Assembly (NCBI RefSeq): GCF_002869765.1
Contig: NZ_PNOR01000009.1
Span: 65,001 to 123,673 of the forward strand
From: Deinococcus planocerae
GTDB taxonomy: Bacteria; Deinococcota; Deinococci; Deinococcales; Deinococcaceae
Direction of reading: 5' to 3'
Length of the DNA: 58,673 nucleotides
Shown here: positions 50,549 to 58,673 of the stretch, in pieces
How the letters are laid out: each line of letters opens with the position of its first letter
How positions within the stretch are numbered: the first letter of the stretch is position 1
Notes under the pieces: generated by a model
What the model was told of the DNA's origin: nothing
Seen by the model: only the letters and a program-made list of their open reading frames with translations
Databases searched by the model: none
Made by a program: the position numbers and the translations under genes

Positions 50549-50658
50549 AATCCAGAGGTCACAACAGGTCCAGCAGGATTCCGACGCCACACCCGACCAG
50601 CACGTCCCCTTAACCCGACTCCTGGCACGGGTACTACCCAAGAGCCGGAACGTACCGG

Positions 50659-51924
50659 TCAGGGGGCAGGCACGCTCAGCACTGCCTTGTCCGTCATCAC
50701 CACCAAGTGCGCGCCCACCCGCCATGCCCCCTGTACTTCACCCGCCGCCCGGATGAGCTGCACCACCCGGGCGCGACGGAGGTCCACCACAGCCAGCCGC
50801 CCAGGCCCGAACGCCGCGCAGGCTGAGAAGACCGCGGAGGGTCCGGCCTCGGCGAACACCGTCTCGACCGAGCAGCCACGGGGCAGCGGCGTCGCCCTCG
50901 GCAACGACAGGCGCACGGGCCGCGAGCCTCCCAGGAGCCAGGTCCCGTCCACCGTACGGAGGACCTGCCGTGTCTGCACCTCCCACACTGGGCGGGACGG
51001 CGAGGTTTCGGGGCGTAAGGCCGTGAGCAGGGCGCGGTCCCCCCGCACGTACCGGCCCGCCGTGCGGGGCAGGCACTGCACGTGCCGGGCTCCCCGCAGC
51101 GTCCCCTCGGCGCAGACCTGCGCGTCGTGTACGTACGGGTGGCTCAAGTTGCGGGCCCCCACCAGGGCCGGGAAGGTGTAACGGACGGTGATGGTGCGCC
51201 CGCTGCGCACTTCCGCCACGTTGACGACATATCCCCGGCCGTATCCAAACACTCGCCCGCCCGCCACGCGCAGAGGTTCGCCCCCCTCCCGGCTGGACCA
51301 GACCGTGCGCCCGGTGGAGACCTTCACGCCCTGGCTGTACCCCTCGATGCCCGTGCGGGCGCCGAAGACCGCGACTCCGTCATCCACGGCGAAAGGACCG
51401 AGGGGGTCACCGGCTCCCACCTGCCAGCGCGGCTGGCCTGTCCGGGCATCCCAGGCACGCACGTCGTCCACCGTCGCGCCCAGCACCACGTCCCCCGCCC
51501 GTTGCAGGAAACGCAGCGGCGTGCTGACGGGCGCCCGGCCTCCCCAGGTGAGGGGGCGGGGCGCGGGCGCCGTCCAGACTCGCCTGCCCGTCCGGGCGTC
51601 GTAGGCGTGCAGGCGCGCGAAGCCGTCGTCGGCGAGCACCAGCCCATTCCCCACGGCGAGGCTTCCGAAGGAGGTCAGCGGCGCCGACCAGCGTTCCTGG
51701 CGCAGGGTGGGATCGTAGGCCCGGACCTGGCCCTCCGACATCAGGTAGACCTGGCGGTCGTCCGTGGCGACGCGCGGGGCCACAGGTGACGTGACGACCG
51801 GGCGCACCGCGGCGGGAAAGACCGGCTGGGGTCCGGCACCGCCCGCCCTTCCCCAGCCGCAGGTCAGGAGAAGCCCAATCAGGGCCGCGCAGCGGGCCCG
51901 CCGCGGAACCGGAGTAGAGGGCAT
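50659..51924 (-). CDS. Secreted PQQ-like beta-propeller protein
   Basis: 421 residues with a signal peptide (CAALIGLLLTCGWGRAGG) and blades such as AYDARTGRRVWTAPAP, AWDARTGQPRWQVGAG and VKVSTGRTVWSS. It shares the segment CLPRTAGRYVRGDRALL and a later WLLGG with the protein at 54062-55366, so they are paralogues. The ATG at 51924 is chosen; one at 51948 is also in frame. Function unknown. Confidence 0.8.
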   Translation of the reverse strand: MPSTPVPRRARCAALIGLLLTCGWGRAGGAGPQPVFPAAVRPVVTSPVAPRVATDDRQVYLMSEGQVRAYDPTLRQERWSAPLTSFGSLAVGNGLVLADDGFARLHAYDARTGRRVWTAPAPRPLTWGGRAPVSTPLRFLQRAGDVVLGATVDDVRAWDARTGQPRWQVGAGDPLGPFAVDDGVAVFGARTGIEGYSQGVKVSTGRTVWSSREGGEPLRVAGGRVFGYGRGYVVNVAEVRSGRTITVRYTFPALVGARNLSHPYVHDAQVCAEGTLRGARHVQCLPRTAGRYVRGDRALLTALRPETSPSRPVWEVQTRQVLRTVDGTWLLGGSRPVRLSLPRATPLPRGCSVETVFAEAGPSAVFSACAAFGPGRLAVVDLRRARVVQLIRAAGEVQGAWRVGAHLVVMTDKAVLSVPAP

Positions 51925-52037
51925 GGTGCCCTTCACCTTACCGGCCATCCCTGACTGCGGCCTGAGGTGGGCCGATGGCGCGAGCGCATCAGGCGTGGTC
52001 TGGGATGCCAGCGGCCCCGCTGACCACGCCCCAGCCG

Positions 52038-52892
52038 TCAGGGCTTGGCGACCGGAGGAGGGACCCTGGGCGCGAAGGCGTCGTCGATGGTGCCGCGTTT
52101 CTCATACACTGGCGTCCACCGTCCGTCGGGCGCCACGCGGCCCCGCCGCACCGCATGTCCAAACCCCGAGCCGCTTACCCCCTCGTACTCCACGCTCCCC
52201 GGCCACCGGGGTTCCTCGCCGCGCACGGTCACAACAGCTTCCAACACCGCGTCAAGCGCCCCACCCGCCGGAGTCGGCCAGACGTCCCACGATGTTCGCC
52301 CGACGCGGGCGGCCCACGTCTCCTGCCAGTGGTCCTCCCGCCAGGCCGAGCAGCGCACCTCCCTCTCCACCCAGTCACAGCGTTCATCGGCCCGGCCCAC
52401 TGGGAAGAGGGTCAGCCGTTCCCCATCCCCGGTCGGGAACAGGTCGGCAGGCAGGACCCGCTGCCGCCTCAACTCCGCCGCGGCCCGGTCCGCTGGCGTG
52501 GTGTTCGCGGCGGCCCGCTCGGCGCCGAGGGTCGGGCCGAGGAAAAGCTGTCCGGCCTGCCAGACCACCTTCACGCCGAGCAAGGCCTGGAGGTCGCGGG
52601 CGGCGAGGAACACGTTGGTTGGGGTCGCACGGGGCGGCGTCACGGGCCGCCTTACTGTGTCCGTGGAAGTGAGGTGGGACGACGCCTCTCCCGACGTACG
52701 GTCGATGAGCCAGACGACGGTCGGGGAATACGCATCACCCAGGGCGAGGGTGGAGGGCGTGACGAGGCAACTCAGGTCCTCCCGGTGCTGGTGCAGCCAC
52801 GGGCAGGAGACAAAGGCGCGGCCCTGGACAACCTGGACCGCCTCATGGGAAACGGGAGCGAGCAGGGCAGCGCCCAGCGCGGCGGCGAGCAT
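52038..52892 (-). CDS. Secreted protein of unknown function
   Basis: 284 residues: a short hydrophobic N-terminus (AAALGAALLAPVSHEA), then a soluble exported domain with four Cys residues (SCPWL, LSCLV, RCDWV, VRCSAW), likely two disulfides. The segment NVFLAARDLQALLGVKVVWQAGQLFLG resembles the copper-amine-oxidase-like N-terminal domain often found in Deinococcus exported proteins. It is followed on the same strand by the propeller gene. Confidence 0.7.
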   Translation of the reverse strand: MLAAALGAALLAPVSHEAVQVVQGRAFVSCPWLHQHREDLSCLVTPSTLALGDAYSPTVVWLIDRTSGEASSHLTSTDTVRRPVTPPRATPTNVFLAARDLQALLGVKVVWQAGQLFLGPTLGAERAAANTTPADRAAAELRRQRVLPADLFPTGDGERLTLFPVGRADERCDWVEREVRCSAWREDHWQETWAARVGRTSWDVWPTPAGGALDAVLEAVVTVRGEEPRWPGSVEYEGVSGSGFGHAVRRGRVAPDGRWTPVYEKRGTIDDAFAPRVPPPVAKP

Positions 52893-52994
52893 GGTCTCAA
52901 AGTAATCGGCGGTCTTGACCCTGGCCTGATGGCGTGAGGAGGGGTCGCACCCGCCGCGTCAGGAAGGACCCATTCGGGTGGGGACTCCGCGCGC

Positions 52995-53348
52995 TCAGGG
53001 GCCCTGGGTGAGGCTGGCGGGACTCACCTCAAAGATGTCTGCCGCCTGCGTCAACCGGCAGGTGAAGGGGGCGCGGGTCAGCCCTCCCGGCGCTCCCTGG
53101 AGGCGCACGCTGCCCCGGAGGGTCCAGGACCCATCACGGAACCGGCCCGGTTCCGTAAAAGCGACGGTCACGCTGCTGGCCCGCCGGATGGCGACGTTCG
53201 CCACGGCGGTACAAGCGGCGTGGGCGTCGTGAGGAGTCCAGCCCCGAAATCGGTCCGCCTTCGCCAGGGCGACCGTTCCAAGGGCCACAGCGAACATGAC
53301 GCAGAGGCCGATGACAAATAGGAACGGCCGGGCCGGCTTCGTCGCCAC
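52995..53348 (-). CDS. Small membrane-anchored exported protein
   Basis: 117 residues: one N-terminal helix (FLFVIGLCVMFAVALGTVALA), then a small beta-rich domain with two Cys residues (HAACTAV, PFTCRL). The arrangement resembles the 98-residue protein at 38853-39149. The GTG start has GGAGGTGA nine bases upstream. Divergent from the next secreted-protein gene. Confidence 0.65.
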   Translation of the reverse strand: MATKPARPFLFVIGLCVMFAVALGTVALAKADRFRGWTPHDAHAACTAVANVAIRRASSVTVAFTEPGRFRDGSWTLRGSVRLQGAPGGLTRAPFTCRLTQAADIFEVSPASLTQGP

Positions 53349-53473
53349 AACACATGTTCACCTCCCCGGATGATGCGGAACTGAAGGCGATGTGCCAAAG
53401 GCGATCAACCATCACGTCGAACGTGCTGCGTAGCCCTCACGCGCCGTCAGCCCCGGCCCATCACGCTGGAGGC

Positions 53474-54016
53474 ATGCGCCCTGCCATTCCCTTCCTGCTC
53501 GCGGCCCTTTCCCTGTGCTCTGCGCGTGCCGACTCCTGGGTGGACCCCCACCCCCGGCTCTTCAGCTCGGATGCTGGGCTGACGACTTACGGGTTCAAGG
53601 TGCTGCCCAGGGCAGGAAGGTTCGGTGTCCCGGCGACCGGGGAGTTGTTCAGGCTGACGGTCACAGGGACCACCCCAGTGGTCTGGAGAGGCACGTTGAA
53701 GAACCATCCGTTGAACGTGTCCCTCTCTCCTCGGGGGCACGTCGTCACGCTGGACACCTACGGCGGGGACCGGCAGGGGCGGCACGCGCTCGTCATCTAC
53801 AGCCCGCGGGGTCAGGTCGTGGCCGATCTGTCCTTTTCGGACGTTGTTCCGGGCAAGCCGAACTCCACGAAGTTCGGTCTGGGCGTGTCTGGGCTGTTCT
53901 TGTCACAGGGCTACCAGGCGAAGTTCGTGTACTACGACAAGCCCTACTTTGCCCTGCGGGACGCGAAGGGAACAGGGCCGGTGTTCGACCTCGACACGGG
54001 GAAGCAGAAGCGGTGA
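53474..54016 (+). CDS. Secreted protein of unknown function
   Basis: 180 residues: signal peptide (AIPFLLAALSLCSARA), then a beta-rich domain with VVWRGTLKNHPLNVSLSPRGHVVTLDTYGGDRQGRHALVIYSPRG, resembling one to two propeller blades. No Cys in the mature protein. GGAGG is only one base from the ATG, or the mRNA is leaderless. It is followed 45 bp later by a PQQ-propeller gene on the same strand. Confidence 0.7.
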   Translation: MRPAIPFLLAALSLCSARADSWVDPHPRLFSSDAGLTTYGFKVLPRAGRFGVPATGELFRLTVTGTTPVVWRGTLKNHPLNVSLSPRGHVVTLDTYGGDRQGRHALVIYSPRGQVVADLSFSDVVPGKPNSTKFGLGVSGLFLSQGYQAKFVYYDKPYFALRDAKGTGPVFDLDTGKQKR

Positions 54017-54061
54017 CCCTCACGGCCCGTCAGCTTCCGCACCGTAGGGTGGAGGCAATCC

Positions 54062-55366
54062 ATGACCCTGAGTCGCCTCCTGCGCTGCTGCGTCCTGCTC
54101 GCTGCCGCCTGTCTGGGTGCCGGACTGGCCCAACCCATCCGTGCCCCCACCAGCGCCGTAGGTCCGGCCTTCCTCCCCACGTTCCCACCGCGTCCAGTCC
54201 TCTGGCGGACCTTAATCGACCCGCCCCTCTCTCCCGTCACGACCACCCTCGCGGTGGAGGGCGAGCGGCTTTTCCTCCTGCACCGGGGCCGCCTCCGCGC
54301 TCTTGATGCGGCGAGCGGCGCCGTGCGCTGGGAGGCGGGCACCGGTCTGCTGGCCCCGCTGACGGTGCACAGCGGCGTGGCGTACACGACGGGAGCCGAC
54401 GGTCTGCGCGCCTTCCGCGCCTCGGACGGTCGCTCCCTGTGGACCACCGCCCTGCGCCCGAACGCCACCCGCGAGGACGGGGGCGCGTGGGCGCAGAACA
54501 TCGCCCGCGTGGGCGGGACCGTCGTCGTGAACACCACCTCGGGAGCCTGGGGAGTGGACGCCTCCACCGGGCGGCAACTCTGGCACCGCCCCCGCTACGA
54601 CGCGACGGGGCCGGTGGCGAGTGCGGGGGACCTCGGGGTCTGGATCGCGCCCGACTATTTCCATCCGCAGGTGCTGGGCGTGGACCTGCGCAGTGGGCGC
54701 ACCGTCTGGCGGGTGGACTTTTCGGACGGAACGGCAGTGCGGGTGGAGGACGACACGCTGTTCGTGGGTTCAAGCCGGGTGGGTGTGCGCCTGATCGACG
54801 TGCCCACGGGCCGCAGCCTGCGGGTCACCTACGACTTCGCCTCAGCCCTGCCCCAGGGAAGCCGGGCGGGTGCGTCCTTCCTCACCCCGCTGGTGAGCCG
54901 CAACGCCGTCTGTGCCAGCGGGCAGAGCGTGGGGCGGCCCGTCGTGGCCTGCCTGCCCCGGACGGCGGGGCGCCGTGTTGGTGGGGACCGAGCCCTCCTT
55001 CCCCGGCTGGCCGGGCGCGCGAGCCGGTCTGCGGACGTGCCGCAGTACCTCGTGCGCGAAGGGTTCCTGACCGCTGCGGGGGACTACTGGCTGCTGGGCG
55101 GGGAGTACGCGACACGCACGGCGATCCGGGGCGGGGGGCTGACCTTCGGCGCGCCAACCGACTTCGTGGAGCGGGAGGGCCTCGCCTTCTACGCCGTGCC
55201 CGAGGCGTTGACAGTGGTGGGGGTGCGGCTGGACACGGGTGCGCTGGCCTGGAGCGCGCCTCTGCCGAGCAAGTGGCGCGACGTGCTGCTGACGCCCACC
55301 CGCATCCTGGTCGTGAATGGTGGGGAAGTGCAGGGGTACGCCAGACCGGAGACGGCGCAGAAGTAG
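54062..55366 (+). CDS. Secreted PQQ-like beta-propeller protein
   Basis: 434 residues: signal peptide (LLRCCVLLAAACLGAGLA) and PQQ-type blades (LRALDAASGAVRWEAG, AFRASDGRSLWTTALR, GVDASTGRQLWHRP, DLRSGRTVWRVDF). It is a paralogue of the protein at 50659-51924: both keep CLPRTAGRxVxGDRALL and a nearby WLLGG. GGAGG lies a few bases before the ATG. Function unknown. Confidence 0.82.
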   Translation: MTLSRLLRCCVLLAAACLGAGLAQPIRAPTSAVGPAFLPTFPPRPVLWRTLIDPPLSPVTTTLAVEGERLFLLHRGRLRALDAASGAVRWEAGTGLLAPLTVHSGVAYTTGADGLRAFRASDGRSLWTTALRPNATREDGGAWAQNIARVGGTVVVNTTSGAWGVDASTGRQLWHRPRYDATGPVASAGDLGVWIAPDYFHPQVLGVDLRSGRTVWRVDFSDGTAVRVEDDTLFVGSSRVGVRLIDVPTGRSLRVTYDFASALPQGSRAGASFLTPLVSRNAVCASGQSVGRPVVACLPRTAGRRVGGDRALLPRLAGRASRSADVPQYLVREGFLTAAGDYWLLGGEYATRTAIRGGGLTFGAPTDFVEREGLAFYAVPEALTVVGVRLDTGALAWSAPLPSKWRDVLLTPTRILVVNGGEVQGYARPETAQK

Positions 55367-55527
55367 CCGCACCGAAAGCACGGCGGGAATTTCTTACGCC
55401 GCTGGCACACTCGTCACAGCTTCACAAGCCAAGTGAACCGCACGTCTTTCACGCCCTCTCTCCTCGTCACCCACAGATCATCGGATGGACGGTCCACACC
55501 GATCAAGTGCGGATCAACCACTCTTCT

Positions 55528-55533
55528 TAACCT
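55528..55533 (+). promoter_or_regulatory. Leaderless -10 of the 55540-56331 gene
   Basis: TAACCT, six bases before the ATG at 55540. Confidence 0.35.
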
Positions 55534-55539
55534 GGCGTC

Positions 55540-56331
55540 ATGCCGAACAACGACGCGGGGGGAATGCGACGCGCCTTCATGCTGTGCTTGACGCTCGGGT
55601 TGGTCACGACGGGCGGACAAGCCCGGACGCCGCCGGAGCCGCGCACCGCCCTGGAATTGCAGCAACTCGAGCCCACCCTCGCCGGACAGCCGGTCAAAAT
55701 GCGTCTCTTGATCTACCGCTGGGGCAACGGTGCGCAGGTCGTCGGTGGGCTGCGCGACGACCACATTCCCTGTCCCCTGTTCAAGGTGTATGACAAGGCG
55801 GGCGGGCCGCCGATCATTGAGCGGTATCTCACGGCCAATTGCGACGTGGGCAAGAACGTCACCTTCAAGACCGGCGAGCAACGCGTCTACGCGGTCACAC
55901 TGCCGATGAAGCTCGCGCCCGGCGCGTACACCGCCATCCTGACCTTGCGCAGTCAGCCACCGATGTACGCGCGGACCATCGTGAACATCGGGCCCGGCCC
56001 CTTCGTGGCCGAACTGGTGTTGCCGAGCGGTGCGAAGGCCGGGAAGCCGCTTGACTTACGCGTGGCCTTTCGCAACGTGTGGCGCAGCACCGCGAGCCGT
56101 GACCTGCGGCTGTGTGGACAGGGGCTCTTGATCCGCGACGCAGAGGGCCAGACGGTGTACGACAACCGGCCCGAGAAGACCGCGTGCACCTCGGACCTGC
56201 GGCCCACCACGGTGGCCCCCGGCGGCGTCCACATCGAACCCTGGGGTCCGCTGCCCGCACTGAAGGCCGGTCGGTACACCGCCGTGCTGTGGGGCGAAGG
56301 GGCCGTGAAGCGCTTCGAGGTGCGGCCTTGA
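55540..56331 (+). CDS. Secreted protein with Ig-like beta domains
   Basis: 263 residues: signal region (AFMLCLTLGLVTTGGQA), then two beta-sandwich-like halves. Each ends in a 'GxYTAxL' strand (LAPGAYTAILTLRSQ and LKAGRYTAVLWGEG), as in intracellular-proteinase-inhibitor (BsuPI) or Ig-like folds. Cys pairs at HIPCPLF/ANCDVG and LRLCGQ/TACTSD suggest a disulfide in each half. No known function. Confidence 0.72.
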   Translation: MPNNDAGGMRRAFMLCLTLGLVTTGGQARTPPEPRTALELQQLEPTLAGQPVKMRLLIYRWGNGAQVVGGLRDDHIPCPLFKVYDKAGGPPIIERYLTANCDVGKNVTFKTGEQRVYAVTLPMKLAPGAYTAILTLRSQPPMYARTIVNIGPGPFVAELVLPSGAKAGKPLDLRVAFRNVWRSTASRDLRLCGQGLLIRDAEGQTVYDNRPEKTACTSDLRPTTVAPGGVHIEPWGPLPALKAGRYTAVLWGEGAVKRFEVRP

Positions 56332-56401
56332 ACGGCGCGGGGGGTGTGGAAGCGGCGCCCCGTCTCACCCGCCGTCAGGTCGCAGGCGGCAGCGTGACGC
56401 C

Positions 56402-57370
56402 ATGTCCTTCGCCCTGCTCGCCGCCCTCGCCGCGCCGACGTGGACTCTGACTCGCACCTCCGTCGTGGGCTTTTCCTCCCAGGGTCAGCTCATCACCCGC
56501 GAGGAGGCGAACGGCCGCTTCTTGCCCGAACTCACGCTACGCGACCCCGACACGGCCGAGGTCACCGGCCGAGTGGTCTTTCCCGAGGCGGGGGGCGACG
56601 TGGGGGATTTGCTGGCCGTCACGCCCGATCTGAAGGCCGCCGCGTGGGTGGGCGCGGACGGCGACACCCTCACGGTGCGCTCGCCCTCCGGGCGGTGGTC
56701 GTCGAGCATCCCCGGCGTGCGCGGCTCGCGCGAGTTGCTGTTCAGCCCGGACGGCCGCACGCTCGCGGTCGCCAACGACAACGGCTACGTGCAACTGTGG
56801 AACGTCGCGGACGGCGTGCGCCGCGCCACGCTGCTGATGCGCTCGCGGCCCGACCAGCTCGCGTTTCGGCCCGACTCGCAGGTGCTCGCGGTGAACGAGC
56901 GGGTGTGGTCGAGGGACGGCAGCGTGAGCGTGTGGAGCCTGGACACCGGCGAGCGACGCGGCACCGTGCCTGGCACGCAGGGCTTGTCACGGTCGATCTT
57001 CGCCTACGCGCCGGATGGCCAGACGCTGCTGATGGAGACGCCGCGCTTCACGGTGGGCTGGATCGATCCCGAGAGCGGCGAGGCGGTACGTCAGGTGCCG
57101 ACCTTCGTGACGCCCTGCCCGAAGGGCTCACCCTTCCCGAAGTGCGCGCACGCGCCCTTCGCGGCGTCGCTCAGCGCGGACGGGTCGCGGCTGGCCCTCA
57201 ACGTGGTGCCGGGCTCGTACGAGGCGGGCGCGCGGGTGCTGGTGTACGACACGAGGACGACGCGCCTCGTGCGCGCCGAGCACCTCGGCCGCGCCTCGGC
57301 GGCCCTCACGCCGCGGGGCGAGGCGCTGCTCGTGTCCGGTCCCGGGGCCACGCTCAGCCGCCGGCCCTGA
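56402..57370 (+). CDS. WD40-like beta-propeller protein
   Basis: 322 residues with a short hydrophobic N-terminus (SFALLAALAAPTWTLT) that may be a signal peptide. Blades include LLFSPDGRTLAVANDNGYVQLWNVADG, LAFRPDSQVLAVNE and FAYAPDGQTLLMETPR. A Cys pair lies in TPCPKGSPFPKCAHAP. It is shorter than the other propellers of the region. It overlaps the converging small gene at its 3' end by about 15 bases. Confidence 0.75.
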   Translation: MSFALLAALAAPTWTLTRTSVVGFSSQGQLITREEANGRFLPELTLRDPDTAEVTGRVVFPEAGGDVGDLLAVTPDLKAAAWVGADGDTLTVRSPSGRWSSSIPGVRGSRELLFSPDGRTLAVANDNGYVQLWNVADGVRRATLLMRSRPDQLAFRPDSQVLAVNERVWSRDGSVSVWSLDTGERRGTVPGTQGLSRSIFAYAPDGQTLLMETPRFTVGWIDPESGEAVRQVPTFVTPCPKGSPFPKCAHAPFAASLSADGSRLALNVVPGSYEAGARVLVYDTRTTRLVRAEHLGRASAALTPRGEALLVSGPGATLSRRP

Positions 57371-57571
57371 ACGACGGCTGAGCGGCGACGTCCTCCCGGC
57401 GTCGCCGCGCCTTGGACTGGGGCCGCTTGACGAAGGGCGTGCGCTCGAGCCGACCGCCTCATTGGCACGCGCGTACGCCTCGGGGTCGAGCGACACGCTT
57501 TGCTGAAGCAAGACGAGGGACACCCGGCGCGCGTCGTCACCAAGCTTCAAAAACGCCTCGATCAACTTCAC
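57356..57571 (-). pseudogene. Small basic protein with a probable frameshift
   Basis: From the ATG at 57571 the frame reads KLIEAFLKLGDDARRVSLVL and LDPEAYARANEAV, a helical start. Near 57440-57460 the more natural continuation switches frame to ERTPFVKRPQSKARRRRED and ends at a TGA (57354-57356), just at the end of the converging propeller gene. Without the switch the frame runs antisense through that gene as far as 57128. A one-base indel is inferred. Unknown family. Confidence 0.4.
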
Positions 57572-57723
57572 GCTGCCAGCCGAGATCGCAGGTGGGCAGA
57601 TGCGACCCTGACGCGATCCGGAAAGCTTGGAGGAGGATCTGGCTCAAATTCCTTGGCGGAAAATGCTGGTCGAACTCTAGCGTGACCCGGAAAGGAGCGA
57701 CCTCCGGGAAGAGCCCCACCATT

Positions 57724-57741
57724 GTGTAACTTACATTACAC
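57724..57741. promoter_or_regulatory. Inverted repeat GTGTAA-N6-TTACAC
   Basis: An exact 6-6-6 inverted repeat in an AT-rich spot directly before a minus-strand ATG at 57722. That ATG opens a 61-codon frame of doubtful reality. A possible operator or protein-binding site. Confidence 0.4.
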
Positions 57742-57903
57742 AGTGCTTGGTACAGATAAGGCCAGTGCTCAAGTGGCGCACGCTGAGGTACAGCGATGCC
57801 GACGGGTACGGGGAAGGTTCGCGTGAGCAGTGGGGGGCCTGGCTGGCGAAACGATAACGCGCCCCCGGGAGTGGGAGCGCGGTGGGGGTCGCCGTGGGCA
57901 GGC

Positions 57904-58293
57904 TTAGTCGAGAATGCGCCGAAGGTGCAGGTAGATCTCGTACCAGTCTCCCTTGGCCTGTGGCCGACGCCCGCGCAACTCGATCCGGGTCAGGGTCCGC
58001 ACCCAGTCCGGCGTGAGCTGCCCACCGAGTACGGGGTCGGCCACCAGTTCGGCGAGCCCCTTGGGCAAGGCCGCTTCCGTAGCACCGCCATAGAACTCCA
58101 CCCCTTCGAGCAGGTCGTGGACGGTGATGCCGTAAGCCCCGGCCAGCGTTTGCAAGGTCTCCAGGCTGGGGTTGGTCCGGCCCCGTTCCAGATCGCTGAG
58201 GTACGGCACGCTGATCCCGGCGTTCTCGGCAATGTCTTTCAAACGCAAGGACCGCTCGGTGCGGAGTTCGCGGAGTCGTTCGTGTAATTGCAT
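57904..58293 (-). CDS. ddrO: DdrO, XRE-family repressor of the radiation/desiccation response
   Basis: 129 residues, the usual DdrO length. The N-terminal XRE helix-turn-helix ([42 protein letters not shown]) and the C-terminal [16 protein letters not shown]...[13 protein letters not shown] are almost identical to Deinococcus DdrO. Leu106-Arg107 matches the site cut by the metalloprotease IrrE after DNA damage, which derepresses recA, ddr genes and others. AGGAGG lies five bases before the ATG, and an RDRM operator lies 16 bp upstream, so it represses itself. Confidence 0.94.
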   Translation of the reverse strand: MQLHERLRELRTERSLRLKDIAENAGISVPYLSDLERGRTNPSLETLQTLAGAYGITVHDLLEGVEFYGGATEAALPKGLAELVADPVLGGQLTPDWVRTLTRIELRGRRPQAKGDWYEIYLHLRRILD

Positions 58294-58308
58294 GGCATCC
58301 TCCTGGTG

Positions 58309-58325
58309 GTACGTCCATAGCATAT
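58309..58325. promoter_or_regulatory. RDRM operator upstream of ddrO
   Basis: GTACGTCCATAGCATAT matches about 14 of 17 positions of the radiation/desiccation response motif as I recall it (TTAYGYYAWWRRCRTAA). It includes a TATGCT -10-like element on the minus strand. This is where DdrO would bind to control its own gene. Confidence 0.65.
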
Positions 58326-58388
58326 TCCTGGCGGAGGTTGTCCGACCACTGAACACTTCACGAATACGGCAAACACAGCCCCTTCCCT

Positions 58389-58394
58389 TAAGAT
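58389..58394 (+). promoter_or_regulatory. Leaderless -10 of the 58402-58569 gene
   Basis: TAAGAT, seven bases before the ATG at 58402. Confidence 0.35.
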
Positions 58395-58401
58395 GACGGC
58401 C

Positions 58402-58569
58402 ATGCCGTACACAACGTTGAGCGAGGAAGTCAAGAAGCTCTCAAATCCCCAAAGAAGTGACGCCTTTGTCCGGCAGGTGCGCGAGGCGATTCGCACGGGC
58501 GAGATTGAAGCCGCGCAGGTGCCGGGGCGCTTCACGCTCCCCAAGACTCAGGAGTTGCACCTCGCATAG
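58402..58569 (+). CDS. Small protein of unknown function
   Basis: 55 residues, charged and helical ([33 protein letters not shown]) with a basic/hydrophobic end ([17 protein letters not shown]). It looks like a real small cytoplasmic protein. It is divergent from ddrO, with 108 bp between the start codons. There is no ribosome site, but a -10 box stands at leaderless spacing. Confidence 0.5.
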   Translation: MPYTTLSEEVKKLSNPQRSDAFVRQVREAIRTGEIEAAQVPGRFTLPKTQELHLA

Positions 58570-58673
58570 CGCAGTGAATAGCCGTGCTGGCGGAGAAATT
58601 CCGAGTTTCTGCTGAACGTCAGGAGCAGGCGGTTCAAATGAACGTCTGGCATGACCGTCATCAGTGCCAGAGC

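Noticed and set aside
57537..57722. 61-codon minus-strand frame after the AT-rich inverted repeat
   Set aside because: No ribosome site or family, and it overlaps the start of the next small gene; left as doubtful.

Overview
This is high-GC DNA from a Deinococcus-type bacterium. The clearest marker is a near-canonical DdrO repressor at 57904-58293. It carries the IrrE cleavage junction and a radiation/desiccation response motif (RDRM) upstream. A secreted Dps2-like protein, an HPII-type catalase, many leaderless promoters and many short secreted proteins fit the same genus. No rRNA, tRNA, CRISPR array or complete insertion sequence was seen.

Layout. (1) 77-3634, minus: a secreted transglutaminase-like/TPR protein, a polytopic acyltransferase-like protein and an AI-2E family transporter. 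(2) 4177-8224: a reactive-sulfur island. A CstR-type regulator faces a minus-strand operon (CstB-like persulfide dioxygenase/rhodanese, rhodanese, TauE/SafE exporter, two YeeE/YedE halves), and a perfect 16-bp operator overlaps both promoters. (3) 8395-14199: cydDCAB for cytochrome bd, all joined by 4-base overlaps. (4) 14668-17392: a FetAB-like metal ABC exporter joined to an ArsB-like permease. (5) 17803-25561: an iron/peroxide block. On the minus strand, in order of transcription, it holds a two-component system, a VIT/CCC1-like iron transporter, two membrane proteins, a large catalase split by an in-frame amber codon, and a Tat-exported ferritin-like protein; dps2 is divergent. (6) 25749-30593: a compact biosynthetic cluster with type III PKS, methyltransferase, flavin monooxygenase and glycosyltransferase, plus a convergent CrtO-like acyltransferase. 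(7) 30613-33563: accessory DNA with an ABC permease remnant, a TIR-domain/winged-helix protein and a small HNH nuclease. (8) 33616-37807: an arsenic island with arsR, arsC, an aquaporin, a MarR regulator with three operator-like repeats, an ArsN-like/DUF6428 fusion with a Cys-rich tail, and an MFS exporter, ending in a clear terminator. (9) 38059-57370: a secreted-protein region containing six beta-propeller proteins, short exported proteins of unknown function, an orphan Clp-N protein, and a BlaI/M56 pair in which the M56 protease is fused to a peptidoglycan amidase. (10) 57356-58569: ddrO and small genes.

Four genes are interrupted by a single event each: the catalase nonsense codon and frameshifts near 38185, 41730 and 57447. 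Either local pseudogenisation or sequence error could explain this. The likeliest undescribed items are the BlaI/M56-amidase system with tandem GAGTTAACTC operators, the five-gene PKS/glycosyl/acyl cluster, the MarR-ArsN-DUF6428 arsenic module, and the local family of paralogous secreted propellers.
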